Part shown: piece by piece, positions 16,801 to 24,877 of the stretch
Layout of the letters: each line of letters begins with the position of its first letter
Position numbering within the stretch: the first letter of the stretch is position 1
Assembly (NCBI RefSeq): GCF_020055675.1
Contig: NZ_JAIPUS010000026.1
Span: 1 to 44,867, forward strand
Length of the DNA stretch: 44,867 bases
Source of the DNA: Marivita sp.
Lineage (GTDB): Bacteria > Pseudomonadota > Alphaproteobacteria > Rhodobacterales > Rhodobacteraceae
Direction of reading: 5' to 3'
Program-made: the position numbers and the translations under genes
The notes under the pieces: model-generated
The model's database searches: none
What the model was told of the DNA's origin: nothing
The model's input: only the letters and a program-made list of their open reading frames with translations

Positions 16801-17985
16801 TCAAATCCCGACGTCGATCATCGCCTTGGCGAGAACGGGGACGGACTCCGCGTTGAGACCGGCAATATTCAACCGCGAATCGCCGACAAGATAAATCGCG
16901 TGATCCTCTCGCAGTTTTTCGACCTGCTGCGGTGTCGCTCCGAGCCGCGAGAACATGCCGCGATGCTGGGCGATAAAGCCAAAGCGATCCGACCCCGACA
17001 GGCGCTGCAATTCCGCCGCCAATTGTTCGCGCAGCGCCAGCATGCCGGTGCGCATCTCTTCCAGTTCTTTCGCCCAGTCCGCGCGCAAGGCGTCATCGCT
17101 CAGAACCATCGTCACCAATCGCGCACCGTGGTCCGGCGGGAAGGAAAAATTCTGCCGGTTCAGATAGGCCAATGTCCCCTGATTCAGCTTTTGCGCAGAG
17201 GCGTTCTGCGACACCACCATCAAGATCCCGGTCCGCTCGCGGTAGATACCGAAGTTCTTCGAACAACTCGCCGCGATGATCGTCTCCGGCACCGAGGACG
17301 CGATCAGTCGCGTCGCGCCGGCGTCTTCGTCCAGACCATCCCCAAAGCCCTGATAGGCGATATCGACCATCGGTGTCGCACCGGTCTTGAGCAGCAGATC
17401 GACCAGCGCGCGCCATTCGGTCATGTTCAGGTTCGCACCCGTCGGGTTGTGGCAGCAGCCATGCACCAGCACAATGTCGCCGGGCCCGGCTTGGGCCAGA
17501 TCCTCCATCATGCCGTCGAAATCGACACCACGGCTGTCATCGTCAAAATAGCGGTAGGGCACCATTTCCATGCCCATGTGCTTGAGGATCGACAGGTGGT
17601 TCGGCCATGTCGGATCGCTGACGAACACCCGCGCCTCGGGGTTTGCCATGCGGACAAGATCAAAGCCTTGCCGCACGGCGCCGGTGCCACCCGGCGTGGC
17701 CGCGGCGGCGACATTGGCGCGCGGCACCGCATCATCAAGAACCATCGCCACCATGGCATCGCCAAAGGCCGGATCGCCCGCAAGCCCGGTATAGGCCTTC
17801 GTCGTCTCGGCCTGCCAAAGCTGCTGCTCGGCCTGTTTGACCCCGCGCATGATCGGCGTGTTGCCGGACGCGTCCTTGTAGACGCCGACGCCGAGGTCGA
17901 TCTTGCCGTCGCGCGGATCGTCGCGATAGGCTTGCACCAGGGCCAGGATCTTGTCTGCGGGTTGTTCTTTCAACGTCTCGAACAT
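16801..17985 (-). CDS. Aromatic amino acid aminotransferase (class I PLP)
   Basis: PLP-dependent transamination of aromatic and/or dicarboxylic amino acids, TyrB/AspC subfamily. The 394-residue protein begins MFETLKEQPADKILALV and shows the dimer and substrate motifs IDLGVGVYKD and HGCCHNPTGANL. The PLP lysine lies in SCSKNFGIYRERTG. The start at 17985 is fixed by family alignment; an upstream extension would run into the preceding gene. The upstream sulfurtransferase stop and this ATG overlap by one base (TGATG), indicating translational coupling. Specificity between aspartate, tyrosine and phenylalanine cannot be settled here. Confidence 0.94.
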   Translation of the reverse strand: MFETLKEQPADKILALVQAYRDDPRDGKIDLGVGVYKDASGNTPIMRGVKQAEQQLWQAETTKAYTGLAGDPAFGDAMVAMVLDDAVPRANVAAAATPGGTGAVRQGFDLVRMANPEARVFVSDPTWPNHLSILKHMGMEMVPYRYFDDDSRGVDFDGMMEDLAQAGPGDIVLVHGCCHNPTGANLNMTEWRALVDLLLKTGATPMVDIAYQGFGDGLDEDAGATRLIASSVPETIIAASCSKNFGIYRERTGILMVVSQNASAQKLNQGTLAYLNRQNFSFPPDHGARLVTMVLSDDALRADWAKELEEMRTGMLALREQLAAELQRLSGSDRFGFIAQHRGMFSRLGATPQQVEKLREDHAIYLVGDSRLNIAGLNAESVPVLAKAMIDVGI

Positions 17986-18842
17986 CAGGTGTCTCCAGTA
18001 GAAACGGGCACGGTGGGAAACATTCCCCATTCCGACCATGACCCGTCGTAAAGCGAAAAATCATCCTTGCCCATGCGCGCCATTGCCAGCGACAGGATCG
18101 CCGCCGTGACGCCAGAACCGCATGTGGTGATCGCCGGTTTCGACAGGTCCACGCCTGCCGCCTCGAAAATCGCGCGGGTGTCCTGGGGCGATTTCATCGT
18201 TTGGTCATCGTTCAAAAGGCTGGCGTAATGCACGTTCTTCGAGCCGGGAATATGCCCGGCGCGCATGCCTGGACGGGGTTCGGGATCTTCCCCGCGAAAC
18301 CGTCCGGCCGAGCGCGCGTCGATGATCTCGTGATCGCGCAGCTTGGACGCCGCGGACACTTGCGTGACATCACGCACAAGATGCGCCTGCCGCCGGACCG
18401 TCATATGCCGATCGCGGATCAGCGGCGCCATGTCCTCGACGGCACGGCCCTCGGCCACCCATTTGGGAAACCCGCCATCCAGCACCGCAACATCACTGTG
18501 GCCCATCAGTTTGAACAGCCACCACACGCGGGCAGCGGAAAACAGGCCGGCCCCGTCATAGACCACCACCTGGTGCCCGTCGCCGACCCCCATGGCCCGC
18601 ATCCGCGACATGAATTTTTCCACCGGAGGCGCCATATGGGGCAGATCCGACCGGCTGTCTGCAACATCGTCGATGTCGAAAAACCGGGCGCCGGGGATAT
18701 GTGCCTTTTCGTATTCGGCTTTCGCATCCCGGCCCGCATCGGGCAGATAATACGATCCATCCAGGATACGCAGATCGGGGTCGCGCATATGCGCCGCAAG
18801 CCAATCGGTCGAAACCAGCGTTTTCGGATCGTCCTTTGCCAT
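17985..18842 (-). CDS. sseA: 3-mercaptopyruvate sulfurtransferase
   Basis: Tandem-rhodanese protein that moves sulfur from 3-mercaptopyruvate to thiol acceptors. The first rhodanese module is non-catalytic (PDLRILDGSYYLPDAGRDAK). The second contains the active-site loop ITTCGSGVTAAI; CGSGVT is the mercaptopyruvate-type rather than the thiosulfate-type loop. 285 residues from the chosen ATG (MAKDDPKTLV); an in-frame ATG at 18863 would add seven residues. Coupled by a one-base overlap to the downstream aminotransferase. An aminotransferase could supply mercaptopyruvate from cysteine, so the pairing is biochemically sensible, though this is inference. Confidence 0.94.
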   Translation of the reverse strand: MAKDDPKTLVSTDWLAAHMRDPDLRILDGSYYLPDAGRDAKAEYEKAHIPGARFFDIDDVADSRSDLPHMAPPVEKFMSRMRAMGVGDGHQVVVYDGAGLFSAARVWWLFKLMGHSDVAVLDGGFPKWVAEGRAVEDMAPLIRDRHMTVRRQAHLVRDVTQVSAASKLRDHEIIDARSAGRFRGEDPEPRPGMRAGHIPGSKNVHYASLLNDDQTMKSPQDTRAIFEAAGVDLSKPAITTCGSGVTAAILSLAMARMGKDDFSLYDGSWSEWGMFPTVPVSTGDT

Positions 18843-19062
18843 GACCATTCCCGCAATTGCCAATAATGGTTCTGCATAGAACCCGGCGCCGCGCGGTGCA
18901 AGACATTGCCCGTCTCAACAGATGTCGCGCCGGACCTTGCCCGATCCCGTTGCCGGCGGTCAAAGTGATCGGACCACCCTGATGGAAGACCGTCGCATTG
19001 CACCGGCGGCGACGCCTTGGGCCGGCCCCGGGAGCGGGCGGAAAGGCGTCCTGTCCTTCCCG

Positions 19063-19536
19063 TCAGCCCGCGTTCTTCAACAGCCGCTGCTTCTGACGGC
19101 CCCAATCGCGCTTGGCCGCGGTTTCGCGCTTGTCGTGGTTTTTTTTCCCCTTGGCGATCCCGATCTTCATCTTCGCGATGCCCTTGTGGTTGAAGTACAG
19201 AACCAGCGGAACAAGCGTCATGCCCTTGCGCTGTGTTTCGTTCCAAAGTTTCGACAATTCCTTGCGCGACACCAAGAGCTTGCGCCTGCGCCGTTCCTCG
19301 TGCGGGAACATGGCGCGGTTGTAGGGTGCGATATAGGAATTGACGAGCCACAGCTCCCCGTTTTCAACGGCGGCATAACATTCGGTGATATTGGCGCTGT
19401 TCTCGCGCAGCGATTTCACCTCAGAGCCCTGTAGCACGATCCCGACCTCCAGATCGTCCTCAATGGCATAGTCGAACCGGGCCCGCCGGTTTTCGGCGAT
19501 CACCTTGTAATTCGGGTTGTCCTTCGGCTTTGCCAT
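19063..19536 (-). CDS. smpB: SsrA-binding protein SmpB
   Basis: Delivers tmRNA to stalled ribosomes in trans-translation. The 157-residue protein has the typical beta-barrel core: [20 protein letters not shown], then [14 protein letters not shown] and [23 protein letters not shown]. The conserved basic tail [21 protein letters not shown] follows. The start at 19536 ([11 protein letters not shown]) matches the family; the open frame extends upstream to 19683 without conservation. No ssrA gene is in the window. Confidence 0.97.
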   Translation of the reverse strand: MAKPKDNPNYKVIAENRRARFDYAIEDDLEVGIVLQGSEVKSLRENSANITECYAAVENGELWLVNSYIAPYNRAMFPHEERRRRKLLVSRKELSKLWNETQRKGMTLVPLVLYFNHKGIAKMKIGIAKGKKNHDKRETAAKRDWGRQKQRLLKNAG

Positions 19537-19889
19537 CGCTGCGGTCTCCTTTGGCCCGCGAGAGCTGTGGATATAGGATATCACAGGCAGTTTGAAACCG
19601 GTTTCCCGCCGGCTTGCAACACGATGGGCGGTCCTGACGGCCAGTTCCAGCGCATCCGGACAGCCCGCGCGTCGCTCTTTCAAACCCTTGCGGTGTCAAA
19701 GCCGGCACCGGCGAGCCTGCGAAGACAGCCACGACATGCATCGGCCTGATCGTCCGTTGAATGAAACCATCGCCCTGCAAACGGGTGATGTATCTGCGCA
19801 GCAGGACCCCACACTCCAGCATACGCAAGGTTCCGCAACCAAACAGGCGTTCTGGAAAACCATGCATCGACCGGCAGCGTCGTTGGAAG

Positions 19890-19934
19890 CTGCGACAGTC
19901 TGCCCTGCGATCCGGCTGTGCAATCCTGTCGCAG
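19890..19934 (+). promoter_or_regulatory. Long-spaced inverted repeat upstream of cydA
   Basis: Perfect 9-bp arms CTGCGACAG and CTGTCGCAG with a 27-nt spacer, 70-115 nt before the cydA ATG. It could be paired regulator half-sites or a leader hairpin. The regulator is unknown. Confidence 0.35.
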
Positions 19935-19963
19935 AGACGGTGAAACCTGACTCCGCAAACTAT

Positions 19964-19982
19964 CTTTACAATATCAGTAAAG
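19964..19982 (+). promoter_or_regulatory. Operator-like dyad at the cydA promoter
   Basis: CTTTAC-AATATCA-GTAAAG is a perfect 6-bp dyad with a 7-nt spacer, ending 21 nt before the cydA ATG. It overlaps a possible -10 element TACAAT (19967-19972). Not an FNR consensus; the regulator is unknown. Confidence 0.4.
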
Positions 19983-20003
19983 TTTCCTGACGGAGTGGCA
20001 ATC

Positions 20004-21389
20004 ATGGACACGCTCATTCTCTCGCGCATGCAGTTCGGTGCGAATATCTCGTTTCACATCCTGTTTCCGACCATCACCATCGCGCTGGGGTGGGTGCTCC
20101 TTTTCTTTCGCCTGCGCCTTGCGGGGACAGGTGATCAGAAATGGGCCGATGCCTATCGCTTCTGGGTCAAGGTCTTCGCGCTCAGCTTTGCGATGGGCGT
20201 GGTGTCGGGCATCACCATGTCGTTCCAGTTCGGCACCAACTGGCCGGGCTTCATGGAAAGCGTCGGCAACATCGCGGGACCGCTGCTGGCCTACGAGGTG
20301 ATGACCGCCTTCTTCCTCGAAGCGGTGTTCCTCGGCATCATGCTCTTCGGGATGTCCAAAGTGCCCGGCTGGCTGCACACGCTGTCGACCTTCCTCGTGG
20401 CTTTCGGCACGACGATGTCGGCCTTCTGGATCCTCGTCCTGAATAGCTGGATGCACACGCCTGCCGGGTTCGAGATGCGCGACGGCGTGGCCTTTGCGAC
20501 CGATTGGTGGGCGATCATCTTCAATCCGTCGATGCCCTACCGGCTGGTGCACATGCTGCTGGCCTCTGGTCTGACCGTGGCGTTCCTGCTGACGGGTCTG
20601 AGCGCCTTCCGCTGGCTGATCGGGGACCGGTCGAACGGTGTGCAGGCGACCCTCAAGACCGGGGTGATCATCGGTGCCGTGCTGATCCCGCTGCAAATCC
20701 TGGCCGGAGATTTCCACGGGCTCAATACGCTGGAACATCAGCCGCAAAAGGTGGCCGCGATGGAAGGCAACTGGGATACCGGGCCAAACACGCCGCTGGT
20801 CCTGTTCGGCATCCCGGACGAGCAAACGCGCTCGACCGATTTCGAAATCAGCATTCCGAACGGCGCGTCGCTGATCCTGAAGCACTCGGCCGACGGGGTG
20901 GTACCGGGCCTCAATGACTTTATCGCCGAAGATGGCACGGTGCAGCATCCGCCCGTCGCGCCGGTGTTCTTCAGCTTCCGCATCATGGTGGCGACCGGCA
21001 TGGCGATGCTGCTGCTGAGCTGGACTGCCGTGGTCTTCATGGCGCGCAAGCGGCGCGGGATCGAGGGCCTGCCCAGGCCGCTCTTGTGGGCGATGGTGCC
21101 GATGGCGGTCTCGGGCTGGATCGCCACGCTCGCGGGCTGGTACACCACCGAGATCGGCCGCCAGCCGTGGCTGGTGCAGGGCGTGCTGACAACCGAAGCG
21201 GCGGTCGCCGATGTACCCGCGCCGATGGTCGCCTCGACGCTGATCGTCTACCTGTCGATCTACGCCGCCCTGCTTGCCGCCTATGTCGGCGTGCTGTTCT
21301 ACCTCGCCCGCAAGGCAACCATGGGAGAGCCGGCCGGCCCGACATTCCACGTTGCCCAAGAGGCGCAAGTCACCGTCGCAGCGGAGTAA
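20004..21389 (+). CDS. cydA: Cytochrome bd-type ubiquinol oxidase subunit I (CioA-like)
   Basis: Heme-bearing subunit of the inner-membrane bd quinol oxidase, which reduces oxygen without proton pumping. The heme-ligand region GANISFHILFPTITIALG, the quinol-site segment HQPQKVAAMEG and the GRQPWLVQGVLTT motif are present. At 461 residues, with a short stretch between the quinol-site segment and the next helix, it is the short Q-loop form (cyanide-insensitive oxidase, CioA) rather than the 520-residue E. coli type. The ATG at 20004 has GGAG 8 nt upstream; a GTG at 19995 lies on that site and is rejected. cydB follows after 4 nt. Confidence 0.95.
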   Translation: MDTLILSRMQFGANISFHILFPTITIALGWVLLFFRLRLAGTGDQKWADAYRFWVKVFALSFAMGVVSGITMSFQFGTNWPGFMESVGNIAGPLLAYEVMTAFFLEAVFLGIMLFGMSKVPGWLHTLSTFLVAFGTTMSAFWILVLNSWMHTPAGFEMRDGVAFATDWWAIIFNPSMPYRLVHMLLASGLTVAFLLTGLSAFRWLIGDRSNGVQATLKTGVIIGAVLIPLQILAGDFHGLNTLEHQPQKVAAMEGNWDTGPNTPLVLFGIPDEQTRSTDFEISIPNGASLILKHSADGVVPGLNDFIAEDGTVQHPPVAPVFFSFRIMVATGMAMLLLSWTAVVFMARKRRGIEGLPRPLLWAMVPMAVSGWIATLAGWYTTEIGRQPWLVQGVLTTEAAVADVPAPMVASTLIVYLSIYAALLAAYVGVLFYLARKATMGEPAGPTFHVAQEAQVTVAAE

Positions 21390-21393
21390 TACC

Positions 21394-22404
21394 ATGTATC
21401 TGTTCGGAGATCCCGCCACATGGCTGCCCTTGGCCTTTGCCACATTGATGGGCCTGTCCATCCTGATCTACGTTGTCCTTGACGGCTTCGATCTGGGGGT
21501 CGGCGTTTTGTTCCCCTTCGCCGACAAAGACGAAAAAGACCGCATGATCGCCTCGATCGGCCCCTTCTGGGACGCCAATGAAACATGGCTGGTCTTGGCC
21601 ATCGGCATATTGCTGGTGGCCTTTCCCACCGCGCATGGCACCATCCTGACCGCGCTTTACCTGCCCGTTGCCGTCATGCTGATCGGCCTGATCCTGCGCG
21701 GCGTGTCGTTCGAATTCCGGGTCAAGGCCCCGGTCCATCACAAGACCGCCTGGGACCGGGCCTTTTACGTCGGGTCGATGATGACCTCGCTCAGCCAGGG
21801 CTACATGCTGGGCATGTATATCATGGGCCTGGAAATGACCGCGTTCACGCTGGCGTTTTCTGCTCTCACAGCCGTGTTCCTTACCGTCGCCTACAGCTTT
21901 ATCGGGGCCACCTGGCTGATCCTGAAAACCGAAGGCGCATTGCAACGCAAGGCAGTGCGCTGGTCGAAAGGCGGTATCTGGGGCGTTGTCCTTGGCCTTG
22001 GCGCGATATCGATCGCGTCCCCCCTGGTCAGCCAACGCATCTTCGACAAATGGTTCTCGGTGCCCGAGTTCTTTTTGCTGATGCCGCTTCCCCTGATGTC
22101 AGCCGCGCTTGTCGTGCTGCTCTGGATGGCCCTGCGCCGTTTGCCCACCCGCGACGACAGTTGGGCGTGGTTTCCGTTTTCGGCGACCATCGTGCTCTTC
22201 GTGCTGGGATTTTTCGGGATGGCCTATTCGTTCTACCCGTTCATCGTGCCGGACCAGCTTACCATTTACGAAGCGGCAAGCGCCCCGGAAAGCCTGTTCA
22301 TCATCCTGATCGGGACCTGTTTCGTGCTTCCGATGATCCTGGGGTACACCGCGTTGGCCTATACGGTGTTCCGCGGCAAGGCGACCGCGCTCAGCTACGA
22401 TTAG
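21394..22404 (+). CDS. cydB: Cytochrome bd-type ubiquinol oxidase subunit II (CioB-like)
   Basis: Membrane partner of subunit I. It begins MYLFGDPATWLPLAFATLMG and carries the family segments VLDGFDLGVGVLFPF and GPFWDANETWLVLAIG, then RGVSFEFRVKAP. 336 residues with about eight to nine hydrophobic segments. GGAG lies 7 nt before the ATG, within the cydA stop region, so translation is likely coupled. Neither a CydX-like small subunit nor cydDC is evident nearby. Its 3' end overlaps the convergent phosphoesterase gene by 14 nt. Confidence 0.95.
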   Translation: MYLFGDPATWLPLAFATLMGLSILIYVVLDGFDLGVGVLFPFADKDEKDRMIASIGPFWDANETWLVLAIGILLVAFPTAHGTILTALYLPVAVMLIGLILRGVSFEFRVKAPVHHKTAWDRAFYVGSMMTSLSQGYMLGMYIMGLEMTAFTLAFSALTAVFLTVAYSFIGATWLILKTEGALQRKAVRWSKGGIWGVVLGLGAISIASPLVSQRIFDKWFSVPEFFLLMPLPLMSAALVVLLWMALRRLPTRDDSWAWFPFSATIVLFVLGFFGMAYSFYPFIVPDQLTIYEAASAPESLFIILIGTCFVLPMILGYTALAYTVFRGKATALSYD

Positions 22405-23128
22405 GGATGCGCTGACGGCCTTGTGCCGTCAGTCGGAACACCTCGTTCCCATCGAACACCGCGACGGTCAAAGGCCGCCCATAGCCCGCCCCGGTATCGA
22501 GGTTGACCCGGTTGTGATAGCGCTCGGGCGCATCGACGGGCGTGTGCCCATGCACCACCACCGCGCCATGATCGCGGCGGTCCTTGTGAAACTCCTGACG
22601 AATCCAGAGCAGGTCCTGTTCCTCCTGCCGGTCCAAAGACACGCCCGGCCGGATCCCGGCGTGAACAAAGAACAAGTCACCCTCGTGGTGGGACGTCTCC
22701 AGGCCACGCAGAAACGCCTTGTGCGCCTCCGGCATGGCCGCGCGCACCTGTTCGGCAAGGAGACCCTGGCGTATCCGCTCGGGCGGGTAGATGTCGTAGG
22801 ACGCCAGCGTTTCGATCCCTCCGATCGCCGGATGCAACCAGTGATACCCCACCAGAAGACACGGATCGGTGCGCGGCCCGTCCGGATGGATGAACCATTC
22901 GAACAAGCGATCGTGATTGCCCTTGAGACACACCCAATTCCGCCCGGCATCAAGCCCGCCCGCCAACAGCTCGATGACGCTGCGGCTGTCCGGGCCGCGG
23001 TCGACATAATCACCCAGAAACACAACCCGCGCATCCGGGCCACCATCAGCCAGGACCCAGTCCAGCCGCTCTTCCAGCATGGATGCCTGGCCGTGGATGT
23101 CTCCGAATGCGTAAAGAGCGCGTGTCAT
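22391..23128 (-). CDS. Calcineurin-like metallophosphoesterase (PrpA/ApaH-type)
   Basis: Metal-dependent phosphoesterase with all dinuclear-centre motifs: FGDIHGQ, FLGDYVDRGPDS, LKGNHDRL, FVHAGIRPG and VHGHTPVDAP. The order and 245-residue size resemble small serine/threonine protein phosphatases and symmetrical diadenosine-tetraphosphate hydrolases; the substrate cannot be chosen from sequence. The start codon lies in the 5-nt loop of a perfect 11-bp inverted repeat, and no alternative start exists before the essential GDIHG motif. It follows serA by 47 nt on the same strand. Confidence 0.92.
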   Translation of the reverse strand: MTRALYAFGDIHGQASMLEERLDWVLADGGPDARVVFLGDYVDRGPDSRSVIELLAGGLDAGRNWVCLKGNHDRLFEWFIHPDGPRTDPCLLVGYHWLHPAIGGIETLASYDIYPPERIRQGLLAEQVRAAMPEAHKAFLRGLETSHHEGDLFFVHAGIRPGVSLDRQEEQDLLWIRQEFHKDRRDHGAVVVHGHTPVDAPERYHNRVNLDTGAGYGRPLTVAVFDGNEVFRLTAQGRQRIPNRS

Positions 23129-23139
23129 ACGCGCTCTTT
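23113..23139 (-). promoter_or_regulatory. Perfect 11-bp hairpin enclosing the phosphoesterase start codon
   Basis: Minus-strand reading AAAGAGCGCGT-ATGAC-ACGCGCTCTTT. The arms are perfectly complementary and the loop contains the ATG. The left arm covers the ribosome-binding position and the right arm encodes codons 2-5. It may terminate serA transcription (stem followed by TTTACG), restrict translation initiation, or be a DNA operator. Confidence 0.7.
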
Positions 23140-23175
23140 CGCAGGGATATCGTCAAGGTTCAATCACGCGCCCCG

Positions 23176-24771
23176 TCAGGCCACATCGAATTGCAGCGGC
23201 TTGACCTGCCGGAACATACCGGTCTCGTGCAGCTTGGCGACAACATCCGCCGGCACCGGTTCATCAACGTAAAGCAGCGCAATGGCTTCACCCTTTGAGG
23301 CGGACCGGCCAAGCGTGAAGTTCGCGATATTGACGCTGTTCTCGCCCATGGTCGTGCCCAGGGTGCCGATGATTCCCGGCATGTCCTCGTTGGTCGTATA
23401 GACCATATGCGCGCCGATCTCGGCGTCGATATTGATGCCCTTGATCTGGATGAACCGCGGTTTGCCATCGCTGAACACCGTGCCCGCGATCGAGCGTTCG
23501 CGCTTGTCGGTCACCACCGTCAGCTTGACATAGCCTTCAAACGCCCCGGATTGCGCTTGGTTGGTCGTGCTGATCTTGATGCCCCGGTCCTTGGCGATCA
23601 ACGGCGCGCTGACCATGTTCACGTCCGGATTCACCGGCTTCATGATGCCCGCGATCGCCGAACAGTTCAGCGCATCGAGGTTCATCTCGGACACCGACCC
23701 ATCGTAAAGGATGTTGATCGCCTTGATCGGCTCATCGGTCATCTGGCCGATAAAGCTACCCAGATGATCGGCCAGCTTGATCCACGGCCCCATGATCTTG
23801 GCCTCCTCGGCGGTCACCGACGGCATGTTGAGCGCGTTTTCAACCGCGCCGGTCAGCAGGTAATTCGACATCTGCTCGGCCACTTGCAGGGCCACGTTTT
23901 CCTGCGCCTCCGACGTGGCGGCCCCCAGGTGCGGGGTGCAGACCACGTTGGGCAGGTTGAACAGCGGATTGTCCGTGGCGGGTTCTTCTTCGAACACGTC
24001 AAACCCGGCCCCGGCAACATGGCCGGATTTCAGCAGCTCCGCGACAGCCGCCTCATCCACCAGACCGCCGCGCGCGCAGTTGATGATCCGCACCCCTTTC
24101 TTGGTCTTGGCAAGGTTTTCGGCCGACAGGATGTTGCGGGTCTGATCGGTCAGCGGCACATGCAGGGTGATGAAATCTGCGCGCTTGAGCAGATCGTCGA
24201 GTTCGACTTTCTCGACCTGCATCTTCTCGGCCTTCTCGGCGCTCAGGAAAGGGTCATAGGCAACGACCTTCATCTTGAGCCCGCGGGCACGGTCACAGAC
24301 AATCCCGCCAATGTTGCCGGCCCCGATCACGCCCAGCGTCTTGCCGGTCAGCTCGGCCCCCATGAATTTGGACTTTTCCCATTTGCCAGCATGGGTCGAA
24401 GCCGACGCCTCGGGGATCTGCCGTGCCACCGCGAACATCATCGCGATGGCGTGTTCCGCAGTGGTGATCATGTTGCCAAAAGGCGTGTTCATGACGATCA
24501 CGCCCTTCTTGGAGGCGGCGTCCTTGTCGACATTGTCGGTGCCGATCCCGGCACGGCCAATCACCTTGAGATTGGTCGCGTTCTCGAGAATTTTCGGCGT
24601 CACCTTCGTGGCCGAGCGAATCGCAAGGCCGTCATACTGGCCGATCACCTCGGCCAGCTTGTCCTTGTCCTTGCCCAGATCGGGCTGGAAATCCACGTCG
24701 ATGCCGCGATCCTTGAAGATCTGCACGGCGGCGTCGGAGAGTTTGTCGGAAATGAGTACACGGGGGGCCAT
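23176..24771 (-). CDS. serA: D-3-phosphoglycerate dehydrogenase
   Basis: First step of the phosphorylated serine pathway, oxidising 3-phosphoglycerate to 3-phosphohydroxypyruvate with NAD. The 531-residue long form contains a nucleotide-binding domain (GVIGAGNIGGIV), catalytic residues in NCARGGLVDE and TPHLGAATSEA, and the intervening domain. A C-terminal ACT domain (MPGIIGTLGTTMGENSVNIANF) follows, which usually mediates serine feedback. The ATG at 24771 has AAAGGA 8 nt upstream. It lies 106 nt downstream of serC across two hairpins. A longer open frame to 25206 runs out of frame over serC and is not coding. Confidence 0.98.
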   Translation of the reverse strand: MAPRVLISDKLSDAAVQIFKDRGIDVDFQPDLGKDKDKLAEVIGQYDGLAIRSATKVTPKILENATNLKVIGRAGIGTDNVDKDAASKKGVIVMNTPFGNMITTAEHAIAMMFAVARQIPEASASTHAGKWEKSKFMGAELTGKTLGVIGAGNIGGIVCDRARGLKMKVVAYDPFLSAEKAEKMQVEKVELDDLLKRADFITLHVPLTDQTRNILSAENLAKTKKGVRIINCARGGLVDEAAVAELLKSGHVAGAGFDVFEEEPATDNPLFNLPNVVCTPHLGAATSEAQENVALQVAEQMSNYLLTGAVENALNMPSVTAEEAKIMGPWIKLADHLGSFIGQMTDEPIKAINILYDGSVSEMNLDALNCSAIAGIMKPVNPDVNMVSAPLIAKDRGIKISTTNQAQSGAFEGYVKLTVVTDKRERSIAGTVFSDGKPRFIQIKGINIDAEIGAHMVYTTNEDMPGIIGTLGTTMGENSVNIANFTLGRSASKGEAIALLYVDEPVPADVVAKLHETGMFRQVKPLQFDVA

Positions 24772-24801
24772 ATCATTGGTCCTTTGATGGATGTCGGATG
24801 T

Positions 24802-24858
24802 GGTGCGTGACAACACGCACCCCGAAAATTTTGGAGGAAAGGCGCGCAGGCACGCGCC
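24802..24858 (-). promoter_or_regulatory. Two stem-loops in the serC-serA intercistronic gap
   Basis: In transcription order: GGCGCG-TGCCTG-CGCGCC (24841-24858) followed by TTTCC, then GGTGCGTG-TTGT-CACGCACC (24802-24821), an 8-bp stem ending just upstream of the serA ribosome-binding site. They may partially attenuate or protect the transcript so that SerC and SerA levels differ. Confidence 0.45.
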
Positions 24859-24877
24859 GTCTGGACTCGGTCTGGGG

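Larger units (their letters stand above)
19537..20003. other. Intergenic region between smpB and cydA
   Basis: This 467-nt divergent gap holds no gene I can support; the short open frames here show no protein-like pattern. It contains a 9-bp inverted repeat CTGCGACAG-N27-CTGTCGCAG (19890-19934) and a 6-bp dyad CTTTAC-AATATCA-GTAAAG (19964-19982) close to cydA. No canonical FNR box (TTGAT-N4-ATCAA) was found. Confidence 0.6.

Noticed and set aside
19592-19990. 132-codon plus-strand frame upstream of cydA
   Set aside because: No protein-like hydrophobic pattern, no ribosome-binding site, and it ends within the cydA promoter dyad region.
19974-21461. A 495-codon frame antisense to cydA
   Set aside because: His/Arg-rich shadow of cydA; no domain.
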